A DNA stretch of 64,000 nucleotides from Streptomyces tendae. Lineage in GTDB: Bacteria > Actinomycetota > Actinomycetes > Streptomycetales > Streptomycetaceae. The stretch spans positions 186,001 to 250,000 of the forward strand of contig NZ_CP043959.1 of NCBI RefSeq assembly GCF_008632955.1. Reading direction: 5' to 3'. Under the pieces are notes generated by a model. It did no database searches and was not told the DNA's origin. It saw nothing but the letters and a program-made list of their open reading frames with translations. Made by a program: the position numbers and the translations under genes. Of this stretch, positions 26,680 through 37,458 are shown in pieces (positions within the stretch are counted from its first letter, which is position 1; every line of letters starts with the position of its first letter).

Positions 26680-27786
26680 ATGCGTCGTATCGCCATATCC
26701 GTGGCCGCCGTTTCGATGTCCGTCACGCTCGCCGGCTGCGGCATGCTCGACGCGACAGGGAGCAGCGACGAGGCGAGCCCCGCCAAGGGCGACGACATCT
26801 CCGTCGGCCTCCTCCTCCCGGAGAAGGCCAACACGCGCTACGAGCAGTTCGACTACCCCTTCTTCAAGAAGAAGGTGGAGGCGCTCACCGACAACAAGGG
26901 CAAGGTCGAGTACGCCAACGCCGAGGCGGACGCCGACAAGCAGGCCTCCCAGATGCAGCGCATGATCGACTCGAAGGTCGACGTCATCGTGCTGGACGCG
27001 GTGGACGCGCACGCCATCGCGGAGAGCGTCACCAAGGCCAAGGAGGCGGGCATCCCGGTCATCGCCTACGACCGGCTGGCCGAGGGCCCGATCGACGCGT
27101 ACATCTCCTTCGACAACGAGCTGGTCGGCGAGGTGCAGGGCCGTTCGCTGCTGGAGTCCTTCGGCGGCGACCTCAGCATCACCGACAAGGTCGTGATGAT
27201 GAACGGCTCGTCGACCGACCCCAACGCCAAGCAGTTCAAGGCGGGCGCGCTGTCCGAGCTCAAGGGCAAGGTCACCATCGCCAAGTCCTTCGACACCAAG
27301 GACTGGGACCCCAAGAACGCCGAGAAGAACATGGCCGAGGCGATCGGTGAGATCGGCGCGGAGAAGATCAAGGGCGTCTACTCGGCCAACGACGGCATGG
27401 CGGGCGGCATCGTCAAGGCGCTGCGCGCCGCCGGTGTCACCGACCTCCCGCCGATCACCGGCCAGGACGCGGAGATCGCCGCGGTGCAGCGCATCGTCAC
27501 CGGCGAGCAGTACATGAGCGTGTACAAGTCGTACCCGACGGAGGCGGAGAACGCCGCGGAGATGGCCGTGGCGCGGGTCCAGGGCCGGGACATCCAGTTC
27601 GACGCCCTCACCCGCGACCGGGTCGACAGCCCCACCGAGCAGGACATCCCGGCGCAGCTGGTGCCGGTGGTCGCGCTGACGCAGGAGAACATCCAGGACA
27701 CGGTCATCGCCGACGGGTTCTACGACGTGTCGGACATCTGCACCGCCGAGTTCAAGTCCGCCTGCGAGAAGCTCGACCTGAAGTAA
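26680..27786 (+). CDS. Sugar ABC transporter substrate-binding lipoprotein
   Basis: A 368-residue protein with a lipoprotein signal peptide and lipobox LAGC. The mature part is a periplasmic-binding-protein type I fold (xylose/ribose binding-like). Motifs include DVIVLDAVDAHAIAESVTKA, IPVIAYDRL and GVYSANDGMAGGIVKAL. No permease or ATPase gene is adjacent, so it either feeds a distant transporter or acts as a sensor. The ATG at 26680 was chosen because it directly opens the Arg-rich signal peptide; the longer ORF upstream has no support. Confidence 0.88.
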   Translation: MRRIAISVAAVSMSVTLAGCGMLDATGSSDEASPAKGDDISVGLLLPEKANTRYEQFDYPFFKKKVEALTDNKGKVEYANAEADADKQASQMQRMIDSKVDVIVLDAVDAHAIAESVTKAKEAGIPVIAYDRLAEGPIDAYISFDNELVGEVQGRSLLESFGGDLSITDKVVMMNGSSTDPNAKQFKAGALSELKGKVTIAKSFDTKDWDPKNAEKNMAEAIGEIGAEKIKGVYSANDGMAGGIVKALRAAGVTDLPPITGQDAEIAAVQRIVTGEQYMSVYKSYPTEAENAAEMAVARVQGRDIQFDALTRDRVDSPTEQDIPAQLVPVVALTQENIQDTVIADGFYDVSDICTAEFKSACEKLDLK

Positions 27787-27913
27787 CTCCCGTCGGTATT
27801 CGGCCACCCGCAGGTCTCCGGGCGGCGCGGTGGCCGGCCCCGTGTTGCACAGCAGGTTCCGGCCGCGCATAGTTGCGCTGCGGAAAGTGGCTGAACCGGG
27901 GGTGGGATGGGCG

Positions 27914-28945
27914 ATGGCCGGGCACGCGGCGGAGGAGCATCCGCACGGTGCTGACCGACTGTGCGAGGCCGGGGACCGCGTGTACTCCCGGGCCGTACGG
28001 CGCGGCCGGCTGCCGCGCCGGGAGGCCGAGCGGGTGCCCTGCCTGCTGGAGCTGGCCCTGCTGCACCCCGATCCCGACGACATGGACTGGCTGGTGCCCA
28101 CCGCCCCGCAGGAGGTCATGACCCGGCTGCTGCGCGGCATGTACGACGAGGTGAGGGCGAGTCAGCGCCGGGTCGGCTCGGCGGTGGCCGCCTTCGAGTG
28201 GTACGCCGGACTCGGCCGCCGGGTGCCCGTCGCCCAGTCGTCGGCGGAGGGCCCGGCGATCCGGGTGCTGGACGGACTGGCGCGCATCCAGGCCGCGATG
28301 GACGAGGCGACGCAGGCGTGCACCACCGAGGTGCTCACGGTCCAGCCGGGCGGCATCAGGCGCGAGGCCGAGCTGTCGGAGGGCCTGCACCGGGCGATGG
28401 CGCTGCGCGGCCGGGGCGTGCGCATGCGGGACCTGTACACCCACGTCGCCCGGCACGGGCACGGGTTGCTCAGCTATCTGGAGCTGATGGGCGACGCGGT
28501 GGAGGCGCGCACGCTGGACGAGGTGGTCGACCGGCTGATCCTCTTCGACCGTACGGTCGCCTTCATCCCCGCCAACGCCGAGCGCACGATGGCGCTGGAG
28601 CTGCGCCACCCGGCGCTGGTGGAGTACCTGGGCACGGTCTTCGACCGGCTGTGGCGGCTCGCCATCCCGCTGACGGCCCCCCTGCCGGACACCGGCATCG
28701 AGGGCATCTCGCACCGGGAGCAGTCCATCGCGGCGCTGCTGGCGGAGGGCCACCAGGACGCGGTCATCGCGGAGCGCCTGGGCATCAGTGTGCGCACCTG
28801 CCGGGCGCACATCGCCCGCCTGTCGGAGACCCTCGGGGCGGCCAGCCGTACCCAGCTGGGGGTGCGGATCGCGCAGGCGGGGCTGGACGGGGCGCGGCAC
28901 CCGGCCGTCACTCCGCCGAGTCGAGCACCCCGGACCGCGCGATGA
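27914..28945 (+). CDS. LuxR-HTH regulator of the peptide-linked trio (paralogue 1)
   Basis: About 343 residues. The N-terminal and middle region (EVLTVQPGGIRREAELSEGL ... DLYTHVARHG ... VAFIPANAERTMALELRHPA) resembles the TrmB/phospholipase-D-like sensor fold found in a streptomycete family of regulators. The C-terminus is a LuxR HTH (HREQSIAALLAEGHQDAVIA ... ISVRTCRAHIARLSETLG). The ATG at 27914 is taken as start (in-frame GTG at 27902 possible). Its 3' end overlaps paralogue 2 tail-to-tail by 38 bp. It shares its layout with the next two genes, so local duplication is evident. Confidence 0.85.
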   Translation: MAGHAAEEHPHGADRLCEAGDRVYSRAVRRGRLPRREAERVPCLLELALLHPDPDDMDWLVPTAPQEVMTRLLRGMYDEVRASQRRVGSAVAAFEWYAGLGRRVPVAQSSAEGPAIRVLDGLARIQAAMDEATQACTTEVLTVQPGGIRREAELSEGLHRAMALRGRGVRMRDLYTHVARHGHGLLSYLELMGDAVEARTLDEVVDRLILFDRTVAFIPANAERTMALELRHPALVEYLGTVFDRLWRLAIPLTAPLPDTGIEGISHREQSIAALLAEGHQDAVIAERLGISVRTCRAHIARLSETLGAASRTQLGVRIAQAGLDGARHPAVTPPSRAPRTAR

Positions 28946-29882
28946 GGTAGCCGAGCTGCGCCCGGCTGCCGCTGCCCAGCAGCGTGGCGAGTTTGGCGAT
29001 GTGCTCCCGCGCGGTGCGGACGTTCATGCCGAGCCGGTCGGCGATGACGGCGTCGGTGTGCCCCTCGACGAGCAGCGTGGCGATGGCGCGCTGGCGCGGG
29101 GTGACGCCGTTGAGGGTGGGCTGCCGGTCCGCCTCCGGGTACATGGGGGTGGCGAGGCGCCACAGCCGGTCGAAGGTGGTGACCAGGAACGTCACGATCG
29201 CCGGATGCCGGACCTCCAGGGCCGTGGAGCGCTCGGGGCCGGCCGGGATGAAGGCGACCGCGCCGTCGACGATCACGAGGCGGTCGGTGATCTCGTCCAG
29301 GGAGCGGGCCTCGACGTCGCCCGTGAGGCGTTCGTAGCGCGCGGCCAGCGTGGGCGCGTGGCGCAGGGTGTGCTGGTACAGGGCGCGGATACGGCCGCCG
29401 CGGTCCAGCAGGGCCTGGTCGCGGCGGAGGGCGGGCTCGTGGACGGCCGGGTCGAACTTCACGTAGCTGCGGTGCGGCTGGACGGCGAGGAGTTCCGTGG
29501 CGCCGGTCATCGCCTCGCTGATCGCCCGTCCGATGTGCTCCGTGCCGTTGTGCCGGGTCACGAGGGGGGACTCCTGTTCCACCGGTTCGCCGGGGCGCAG
29601 CAGCGGGGCCAGGGTCTCCGCCAGGCGTTCCTGACGCCGCCGTTCCTCGGCGACGCGGTCCTCGGAGGCGCGCAGCAGCCGGTGCAGGGCGAGGTGCGGT
29701 GCGACCGGCTCCAGCCGGCTGGGGTCGTCCCCGGCGGGGTGGAGCAGGCCGAGGCGGAGCAGGAGCGGGGTCTCCGCGTCCCCCGAGGCGGGCACGTGGC
29801 CCTGGTCCAGGGCGCGGGCGTAGCGGTCCAGTGCCTCCGCCCGCAGCGCGTCCGCCGCCCTGTGTGGTGCGTCGCCGCTCAT
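28908..29882 (-). CDS. LuxR-HTH regulator of the peptide-linked trio (paralogue 2)
   Basis: A 324-residue protein starting MSGDAPHRAADALRAEALDR. Same architecture as its neighbours: an N-terminal helical part with LLHPAGDDPSRLEPV, the sensor-like middle (LLAVQPHRSYVKFDPAVHEP ... IRALYQHTLRHAPT ... VAFIPAGPERS) and a C-terminal HTH (VTPRQRAIATLLVEGHTD ... GMNVRTAREHIAKLATLLG). It lies 23 bp downstream of paralogue 3 and is probably co-transcribed with it. No receiver domain or kinase partner is present, so a small ligand is the likely signal. Confidence 0.85.
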   Translation of the reverse strand: MSGDAPHRAADALRAEALDRYARALDQGHVPASGDAETPLLLRLGLLHPAGDDPSRLEPVAPHLALHRLLRASEDRVAEERRRQERLAETLAPLLRPGEPVEQESPLVTRHNGTEHIGRAISEAMTGATELLAVQPHRSYVKFDPAVHEPALRRDQALLDRGGRIRALYQHTLRHAPTLAARYERLTGDVEARSLDEITDRLVIVDGAVAFIPAGPERSTALEVRHPAIVTFLVTTFDRLWRLATPMYPEADRQPTLNGVTPRQRAIATLLVEGHTDAVIADRLGMNVRTAREHIAKLATLLGSGSRAQLGYLIARSGVLDSAE

Positions 29883-29905
29883 GCCTGATCGCCCCCCGGA
29901 CCGGA

Positions 29906-30883
29906 TCAGTGGTCCTGTTCGAGAATGCCGGACTGTGCGATGAGGTACCCCAGTTGGGCACGGCTGCCACTGCCGAGCGCGGTGGCCAGCTTCGCTATGT
30001 GTGCCCGGCAGGTGCGGACGTTCATGCCGAGCCGGCGCGCGATGGCCTCGTCGACGTGTCCCTCGACGAGCAGTTTGGCTATCGAGTGCTGGATGTCGGT
30101 GAGACCGTCCGGGGCGGTCTCGTACGGGGTGCCGGCGGTGAGGGGGACCGCCCGGCCCCACATGAATTCGAAGACCTTGATGAGGTAGCGGACCAGGCCG
30201 GGGTGGCGCAGTTCGAGCGCGACCTGCCGGTCGTCCCGGACGGGGATGAAGGCGACCGTGTCGTCGCAGACGATGAGGCGCTCGACCAGCTCGTCGATGG
30301 TGCGGTACTCCACCTTGCCGTCGGCGAACTGCTCGGTCCAGGCGATGCGCTCGGGGTTGTACCGCGCGGTGTGCTGGTAGAGCGTCCTGATCCGCACCCC
30401 GCGTTCGATCAGGGGCCGGTCGCGTTCCAGCGCCTCGATCAGGCGCTGCTGCGGGTGCCGGTTCTTCGGCTGGACGGTGAGCACTTCGTTCCGGCACTGG
30501 GAGGTCGCCAGGTCGAGCGCCTCGTTGATGCGGTCGAGTCCTTCGAGCACGGTGATGGAGTGGACCGGTTCCGTCAGGGGGGCGCCGAGTCCCATGAACG
30601 GCTCGAAGGTGTCCGCCAACTCCATGGTCAGGCGCCTGCGTTCGGTGATCTCACGCTCGATCGGGTCCAGCCGCTGGGCCAGCACGACGGAGGGCGGGAC
30701 GGGGCGCAGCCAGTCCGGGTCGTCGGGGTCGGGGTGGAGCAGGGAGAAGTCGACCAGACAGGGCGCGGCTTCGGCCTCCGCCCGGGGGATACGTCCCGTG
30801 CGCAGTGCGTTCGCGTACAGACGACTCCCTTCCACGCACAGCTCCGTCATGGGATGGGGATGCACGGTTTTGGTCCGATTCAT
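29906..30883 (-). CDS. LuxR-HTH regulator of the peptide-linked trio (paralogue 3)
   Basis: A 325-residue protein starting MNRTKTVHPHPMTELCVEGS. It has the sensor-like region (VLTVQPKNRHPQQRLIEALE ... IRTLYQHTARYNPERIAW ... VAFIPVRDDRQVALELRHPG) and a C-terminal HTH (DGLTDIQHSIAKLLVEGH ... GMNVRTCRAHIAKLATALG). Its last 15 residues are almost identical to those of paralogue 2. GGTGGAGA precedes the ATG at 30883. It is transcribed divergently from the exported DTVWS peptide gene, which is the typical layout for a regulator and its cognate signal or target. Confidence 0.87.
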   Translation of the reverse strand: MNRTKTVHPHPMTELCVEGSRLYANALRTGRIPRAEAEAAPCLVDFSLLHPDPDDPDWLRPVPPSVVLAQRLDPIEREITERRRLTMELADTFEPFMGLGAPLTEPVHSITVLEGLDRINEALDLATSQCRNEVLTVQPKNRHPQQRLIEALERDRPLIERGVRIRTLYQHTARYNPERIAWTEQFADGKVEYRTIDELVERLIVCDDTVAFIPVRDDRQVALELRHPGLVRYLIKVFEFMWGRAVPLTAGTPYETAPDGLTDIQHSIAKLLVEGHVDEAIARRLGMNVRTCRAHIAKLATALGSGSRAQLGYLIAQSGILEQDH

Positions 30884-30910
30884 TGTTAAATCTCCACCCC
30901 CCAGGCTCCT

Positions 30911-30927
30911 GAACATGCAGGAACATG
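30911..30927. promoter_or_regulatory. GAACATG direct repeat between LuxR paralogue 3 and the peptide gene
   Basis: Two GAACATG copies (30911-30917, 30921-30927) are spaced exactly 10 bp, one helical turn apart. They sit in the divergent region, upstream of TTGACG (30977-30982), a possible -35 of the peptide gene. Tandem half-sites one turn apart suit a dimeric LuxR-type regulator. Confidence 0.45.
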
Positions 30928-31019
30928 ATGCACCGATCGTGTGGCCATGACGTGCCCGAATGAGCCATCGTCTTACTTGACGGGGGAAAGGGGACCTTCG
31001 AGTGAGGACGAAGCCGACT

Positions 31020-31208
31020 ATGCGTAAGAGAATGCGTCGCTCGGTGCTTGTCGCCGCCTTGTCCGCCGTTGTGGCCTTCGGTGCGCTGGGCGCCCTCTCC
31101 GGCGCGCAGAGCGACGCCGAGGACGACACCGTCTGGTCGAGCGGGGCCGTGGGCGTGGTGGACGGCGAGGACGTGGTCCAGCTCCCGGCAGACACTGTCT
31201 GGAGCTGA
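31020..31208 (+). CDS. Exported 62-residue peptide with two DTVWS motifs
   Basis: Starts MRKRMRRSVLVAALSAVVAF: a basic n-region, a hydrophobic core and a plausible signal-peptidase site after SGAQS or nearby. The mature part is about 30 residues, acidic, with EDDTVWSSG just after the cleavage region and PADTVWS as the last residues. The DTVWS repeats, one exactly C-terminal, look like a processed or recognised element rather than an enzyme. An in-frame GTG at 31002 (68 residues) is an alternative start, with AAAGGGGA upstream. The next gene begins after one base, so the two are co-translated. It is divergent from LuxR paralogue 3. I recognise no described family; a secreted signal or ligand for the LuxR trio is the leading inference. 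Confidence 0.75.
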   Translation: MRKRMRRSVLVAALSAVVAFGALGALSGAQSDAEDDTVWSSGAVGVVDGEDVVQLPADTVWS

Positions 31209-31209
31209 C

Positions 31210-31545
31210 GTGGCCACCCCACCTGACGACCGATCCTTCCGTCGTGAGATGGCGACGGCCTACCGGTCCGGATGGCATTTCATCGACCTGGTCACCGCCA
31301 TCCCCCACAGCGGTGACTCGTTGATGGTGACCGTCTTCGGTGAGCCCGTGGTCGTCACGCGCGACGAGGACGGTGACGTACGGGCGTACCGGTGTCTGAG
31401 GCGGCCCCGGGGGGCTCCGAAGCCCGTGCGGTGTGCCATCCGGTACGGAATGATCTTTGTGAACCTGGACCAGCGGGACCACCGGCAGGTGGAGTCCGAC
31501 TCCCCTGCCCCCAGGACCATCTCGGCCACCCCCCGCAGTGCCTGA
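31210..31545 (+). CDS. Short Rieske-oxygenase-like protein with altered cluster ligands
   Basis: A 111-residue protein with a GTG start one base after the peptide stop. Residues about 15-90 follow the N-terminal part of ring-hydroxylating oxygenase alpha subunits: RSGWHFIDL, then GEPVVVTRDEDGDVRAY, then RGA, then YGMIFVNLD. The expected C-x-H ... C-x2-H cluster motif reads C62-L-R64 ... C75-A-I-R78, so both His ligands are Arg. The region between them is shorter than usual, and the catalytic domain is absent. It cannot hold a normal Rieske [2Fe-2S] cluster. It could be a decayed gene or a repurposed partner of the peptide; the tight coupling argues for the latter. Confidence 0.68.
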   Translation: MATPPDDRSFRREMATAYRSGWHFIDLVTAIPHSGDSLMVTVFGEPVVVTRDEDGDVRAYRCLRRPRGAPKPVRCAIRYGMIFVNLDQRDHRQVESDSPAPRTISATPRSA

Positions 31546-31589
31546 CGCGATTCCCCCGTCGTAAAAGATCGCGCAGGTGCTTCCCCCCC

Positions 31590-31630
31590 GCAGCGGCGTC
31601 ACCGTGACCTGAACACGGTGACGCCGCTGC
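31590..31630. terminator. Hairpin terminator after the peptide/Rieske-like operon
   Basis: A perfect 17-bp stem (GCAGCGGCGTCACCGTG) with a 7-base loop, followed by AGTTTT on the plus strand. It also faces the end of the convergent oxidoreductase gene. Confidence 0.92.
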
Positions 31631-31715
31631 AGTTTTGGGGGACATTTCCGGGTATCGCCTGGATCGGGTGATGGCCGGAAGGGATCGCTCGCCGGTGCGA
31701 GCCGCGCCGCCGGTC

Positions 31716-32132
31716 TCAGCCGCGGCCCATCGCGCGCGTGAGCGCGATCTCGATGACGACCCGGTCCGGGTTGGGGCCGGGCATCCGTCCGTAGCGCTCC
31801 GCGTAACGCAGCACCGCGTCCCCGACGCGCTCCGGTTCCGTGCGGACCCGCGCGCGTCCCTCCAGCGTCGCCCACCGCCTGCCGTCCACCTGGCAGACCG
31901 CGACCGGCGCGCCCTCGTCCCCCGCCGCCCGTACATGGCGGACCTTCGCGCTGGTCCGGTTGGTGATGACCCGGGCGAGGCGCGCCTCGGGGTCGTACGT
32001 CACCCCGACGGGTACCAGGTGCGGTGTGCCGTCCGGGCGCAGGGTGGTCAGCGTGCACAGGTGCCGTTCGCGCCAGAAGCTGAGGTACGACGCGTCCGGA
32101 TCGCCCGGATCCACCGAATACGTGAGGGTCAT
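31716..32132 (-). CDS. PPOX-class (F420/FMN-dependent) oxidoreductase family protein
   Basis: A 138-residue split-barrel protein of the pyridoxamine-5-phosphate-oxidase-like/F420-dependent family (Rv1155-like). Motifs include LCTLTTLRPDGTPHLVPVGV, ITNRTSAKVRHVR and QVDGRRWATLEGRARV. The cofactor (F420 or FMN) cannot be decided by eye. It is convergent with the peptide operon and divergent from clpB, whose HAIR operator lies 39 bp upstream of its start, so it might share heat-shock control. Confidence 0.82.
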   Translation of the reverse strand: MTLTYSVDPGDPDASYLSFWRERHLCTLTTLRPDGTPHLVPVGVTYDPEARLARVITNRTSAKVRHVRAAGDEGAPVAVCQVDGRRWATLEGRARVRTEPERVGDAVLRYAERYGRMPGPNPDRVVIEIALTRAMGRG

Positions 32133-32170
32133 GACCCCGGAACTTAGCCCCGAGTCCTCGCGGTCACCAC

Positions 32171-32191
32171 CTTGAGTGGAATAGACTCAAG
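32171..32191. promoter_or_regulatory. HAIR operator (HspR site) upstream of clpB
   Basis: A perfect CTTGAGT-N7-ACTCAAG lies 74 bp before the clpB GTG. It is identical in both arms to the dnaK-proximal site, placing clpB in the HspR regulon. Confidence 0.95.
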
Positions 32192-32265
32192 TTTGTGGAC
32201 GTTGGCGCAGTCACCACGGACACCGCTGAGGGTCACCGAAGGGCACCAAGGAGGAGAACGGACAC

Positions 32266-34875
<2,610 letters not shown>

Positions 34876-35052
34876 GTCACGGTTCCGCTTTCCGGGCCCG
34901 ATGTCCCCCGCGGACGTTGGGCCCGGAGCCGTTGCGGGTACCCCGGACCTGACCGGATCGAGTCAGCCCTCGGCTGACAGGCCCGTCGGGGCTTGCCACC
35001 CCCCTCCCCGCATGGGGGAGGATGGCGGAATCCGTACGAAGGGAAATTCACG

Positions 35053-35583
35053 GTGACCATCGACCCGTCCTCGATTCCGAATTTCGGGGGCCAGCAGCCC
35101 GAGCCGCAGCCCCAAGGACCGGCGGGCCCCGTCGTCCCGGATCAGGACCTCGTGAAGCAGCTCCTCGACCAGATGGAGCTCAAGTACGTCGTCGACGACG
35201 AGGGTGACCTCGCGGCGCCGTGGGAGCAGTTCCGCACCTACTTCATGTTCCGCGGCGAGGACGACCAGCAGATCTTCTCGGTGCGGACGTTCTACGACCG
35301 GCCGCACCAGATCGAGGAGAAGGCACAGCTCCTCGAGTCCATCGACGACTGGAACCGCCGCACCCTGTGGCCCAAGGTCTACACGCACACCCACGACGAC
35401 GGCACGGTCCGTCTCATCGGTGAGGCGCAGATGCTGATCGGCATGGGCGTGAGCCTGGAGCACTTCGTCTCCTCGACGGTCAGCTGGGTGCGGGCCGCCA
35501 TCGAGTTCGACAAGTGGCTCGTCGAGCAGCTCGGCCTGGAGTCGGAGATCAACGACGCGGACAAGCCGGACGACGACGCGTAA
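35053..35583 (+). CDS. YbjN-domain protein
   Basis: A 176-residue protein with a GTG start, then TIDPSSIPNFGGQQPEP. After a Pro/Gln-rich N-terminus, residues about 40-165 form a YbjN/CesT-like alpha-beta chaperone-fold domain (DWNRRTLWPKVYTHTHDDGT; GMGVSLEHFVSSTVSWVRAA). Such proteins are widespread in actinobacteria and of unknown role. GAAGGGAAA precedes the start. Confidence 0.82.
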   Translation: MTIDPSSIPNFGGQQPEPQPQGPAGPVVPDQDLVKQLLDQMELKYVVDDEGDLAAPWEQFRTYFMFRGEDDQQIFSVRTFYDRPHQIEEKAQLLESIDDWNRRTLWPKVYTHTHDDGTVRLIGEAQMLIGMGVSLEHFVSSTVSWVRAAIEFDKWLVEQLGLESEINDADKPDDDA

Positions 35584-35636
35584 GCGCCCTCGCGCGCGAG
35601 CGGCGGCGCCGGCCAGGCGCACGCCGTAGGGAGCCC

Positions 35637-35683
35637 AGCCCGGCCCGGAAGCCGGCCCACGTGGCCGGTCGCGGGGCCGGGCT
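35637..35683 (+). terminator. Hairpin after the YbjN gene
   Basis: AGCCCGGCCC pairs with GGGCCGGGCT across a region that itself holds a GCCGGCC/GGCCGG hairpin, followed by CTCTC. A plausible terminator, weak in its T-run. Confidence 0.6.
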
Positions 35684-35730
35684 CTCTCATGCCGGCTCCC
35701 GGCCCGCCGGGCCCGCTTATTCTTGGGGAC

Positions 35731-36339
35731 ATGACAGCCCAGCCGGCCCCGCGCGACGACGACCGAGGCGGCCTGCGAGCCTCCCACGACGACCGGGAGG
35801 CGGTGGTGGAGCAGCTGCGCGACGCGGCGGCCGAGGGGCGCATCGACCTCGACGAGCTGGACGAGCGGCTGGAGCGGGCGCTCACCGCGAAGACCTACGC
35901 GGAGCTGGACGCCCTCACCGCGGACCTGCCGAGCCCGCCGGCCCCCGCCGACCTGCCGCCTCTGGAGCTGAAGGGCGGCCTCCACGGAGCGTCCCGCGGC
36001 CCCGGCCGCTGGGAGGTTCCCGCGCATGTGATCGCGCGCGGCGGCCTGTCAGGAGTGAAGCTCGACTTCAGCCGCGCCGAGTGCCGGCTGCCCGAGGTCA
36101 CGGTGGAGGTGTACGGCGAGGCGGCGGGCGTCACGATCGTCCTCCCCGACGGCTGGGCGGCCGACACCATCGCGATGGACCCCGGCATCGGCGGTCTGCG
36201 GGACTCGACCACCCCCGACCGCCTCCCCGGCACCCCGCTGATCCGCCTCACCGGCACCGGCGGCATGGCGGGAGTGGTCGTCCGCCACCCCAATCGCTGG
36301 GAACGCCGCAAGCTGAGGACCAACCCCGTACGCGACTAG
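35731..36339 (+). CDS. DUF1707 (SHOCT-like) protein
   Basis: A 202-residue protein. Residues about 17-70 are the DUF1707 domain (LRASHDDREAVVEQLRDAAA followed by EGRIDLDELDERL). The C-terminal part is beta-rich (VTVEVYGEAAGVTIVLPDGW), like the cell-wall-active antibiotics response/LiaF-type fold. No membrane segment. Function unknown; such proteins often relate to cell-envelope stress. Confidence 0.85.
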   Translation: MTAQPAPRDDDRGGLRASHDDREAVVEQLRDAAAEGRIDLDELDERLERALTAKTYAELDALTADLPSPPAPADLPPLELKGGLHGASRGPGRWEVPAHVIARGGLSGVKLDFSRAECRLPEVTVEVYGEAAGVTIVLPDGWAADTIAMDPGIGGLRDSTTPDRLPGTPLIRLTGTGGMAGVVVRHPNRWERRKLRTNPVRD

Positions 36340-36348
36340 CGGCCCCTC

Positions 36349-36999
36349 TCACCGTCCCGCGGCCCGGACCCTCACCGTCCGGGCGAGCAGTCCGATGAGC
36401 ACGGCGTTGACCAGTCCGGCCAGGACCACGCCGGCGGAGAAGACCAGCGTGCCGAGCCAGGGGAGCGAGTGGTACTCGGCGGGTGCCGAGGCCGCCGCGG
36501 CGAGGAAGCTGAGCGGCGCCGCCGCGAGGATGGGCCATATCCCCGCGAACCCGGGGTCCGGCGACAGCAGCACGGCGTACAGGAAGGTGCCCAGGGCCGC
36601 CGCGACCACGGCGACGTAGACCCGCGCGGGCCAGTTGTCCACGGCAGCGGCGAGCAGGGTCCGCCCGCTGTGAGGGCGCGCCGAGGGCGCCCGGTCCGGT
36701 CTGCGGGCGAGCGCGCCGAACGCGGCGGCGTTCACCAGGGCGCACAGCAGCAGCCACCCGCCGTGCAGCACGGCCGTCGCCACCTCGGCCGCCCCGCCCC
36801 CCGCCCCGAAGGGCAGGACCACGGGCAGGAAGGAGAGCGGCGCGGTGAGCAGCGCCGGTGCCATGGCGTAGGGACTGTCCGGGGCCAGGAACAGCACCAC
36901 GACACCGAGGGCGACGAGGCCCAGATAGGCGCGGGCGGGCAGACTGTCCGTGGCGAGTGCGAGGAGTCGCCGCGGGCGGAAGCGGTCGGAGATCGGCAT
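36349..36999 (-). CDS. Membrane protein of the SCO4225-like type
   Basis: A 216-residue integral membrane protein with six predicted segments in two similar halves. Each half begins with an LPARAYLGLVALGVVVLF/WPARVYVAVVAAALGTF pattern, so it looks like an internal duplication. The ATG at 36999 has AGGAAGG seven bases upstream; a GTG at 37041 is possible. Function unknown. Confidence 0.72.
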   Translation of the reverse strand: MPISDRFRPRRLLALATDSLPARAYLGLVALGVVVLFLAPDSPYAMAPALLTAPLSFLPVVLPFGAGGGAAEVATAVLHGGWLLLCALVNAAAFGALARRPDRAPSARPHSGRTLLAAAVDNWPARVYVAVVAAALGTFLYAVLLSPDPGFAGIWPILAAAPLSFLAAAASAPAEYHSLPWLGTLVFSAGVVLAGLVNAVLIGLLARTVRVRAAGR

Positions 37000-37458
37000 C
37001 GAAGGCCCTTCCTGGAGCCGGTACGGGTCGGTGATCAACACAGTGACCGGCAGGGCCGTGCCCCGGCATGAGTACCGCTACTCACCGTCGGCGCGACGGC
37101 ACTCACCCGCACGTCCGTGACAGCAAGGCCCCGTACGGGCCGACCCTCTGTTTCGAAGGTGCCTCCCGGGCCGCCTTCCCAGGCGACCCGGGGTCCCGCC
37201 GTCGCCGGGCGGAGCGGTCCACCGCTTCCTTGCCGGCGAGGGTCCGGCGGGCCGCTGACCTCCCCAAAGAACCGGGAGAGAGAACTACCCGCCCGCCCAC
37301 CCTCCCCGCCGGACGGCGCGCTTCACTCGTGCGGGTGACCGGCTTGCGGGTGCGGGACACGGGCCGTTCGCCGCGACAACCGCAAACAGATACGGCCCCC
37401 GGCCGGGACTGGCATCCCGAACGAGGGCCTGACCAATCAGGAAGCTCCAACCTTCCCA
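37000..37458. other. Intergenic region without a recognised gene
   Basis: Short open frames here lack natural codon use and family features. The region should hold the promoters of the divergent membrane-protein and HTH genes. No clear operator was found. Confidence 0.5.
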
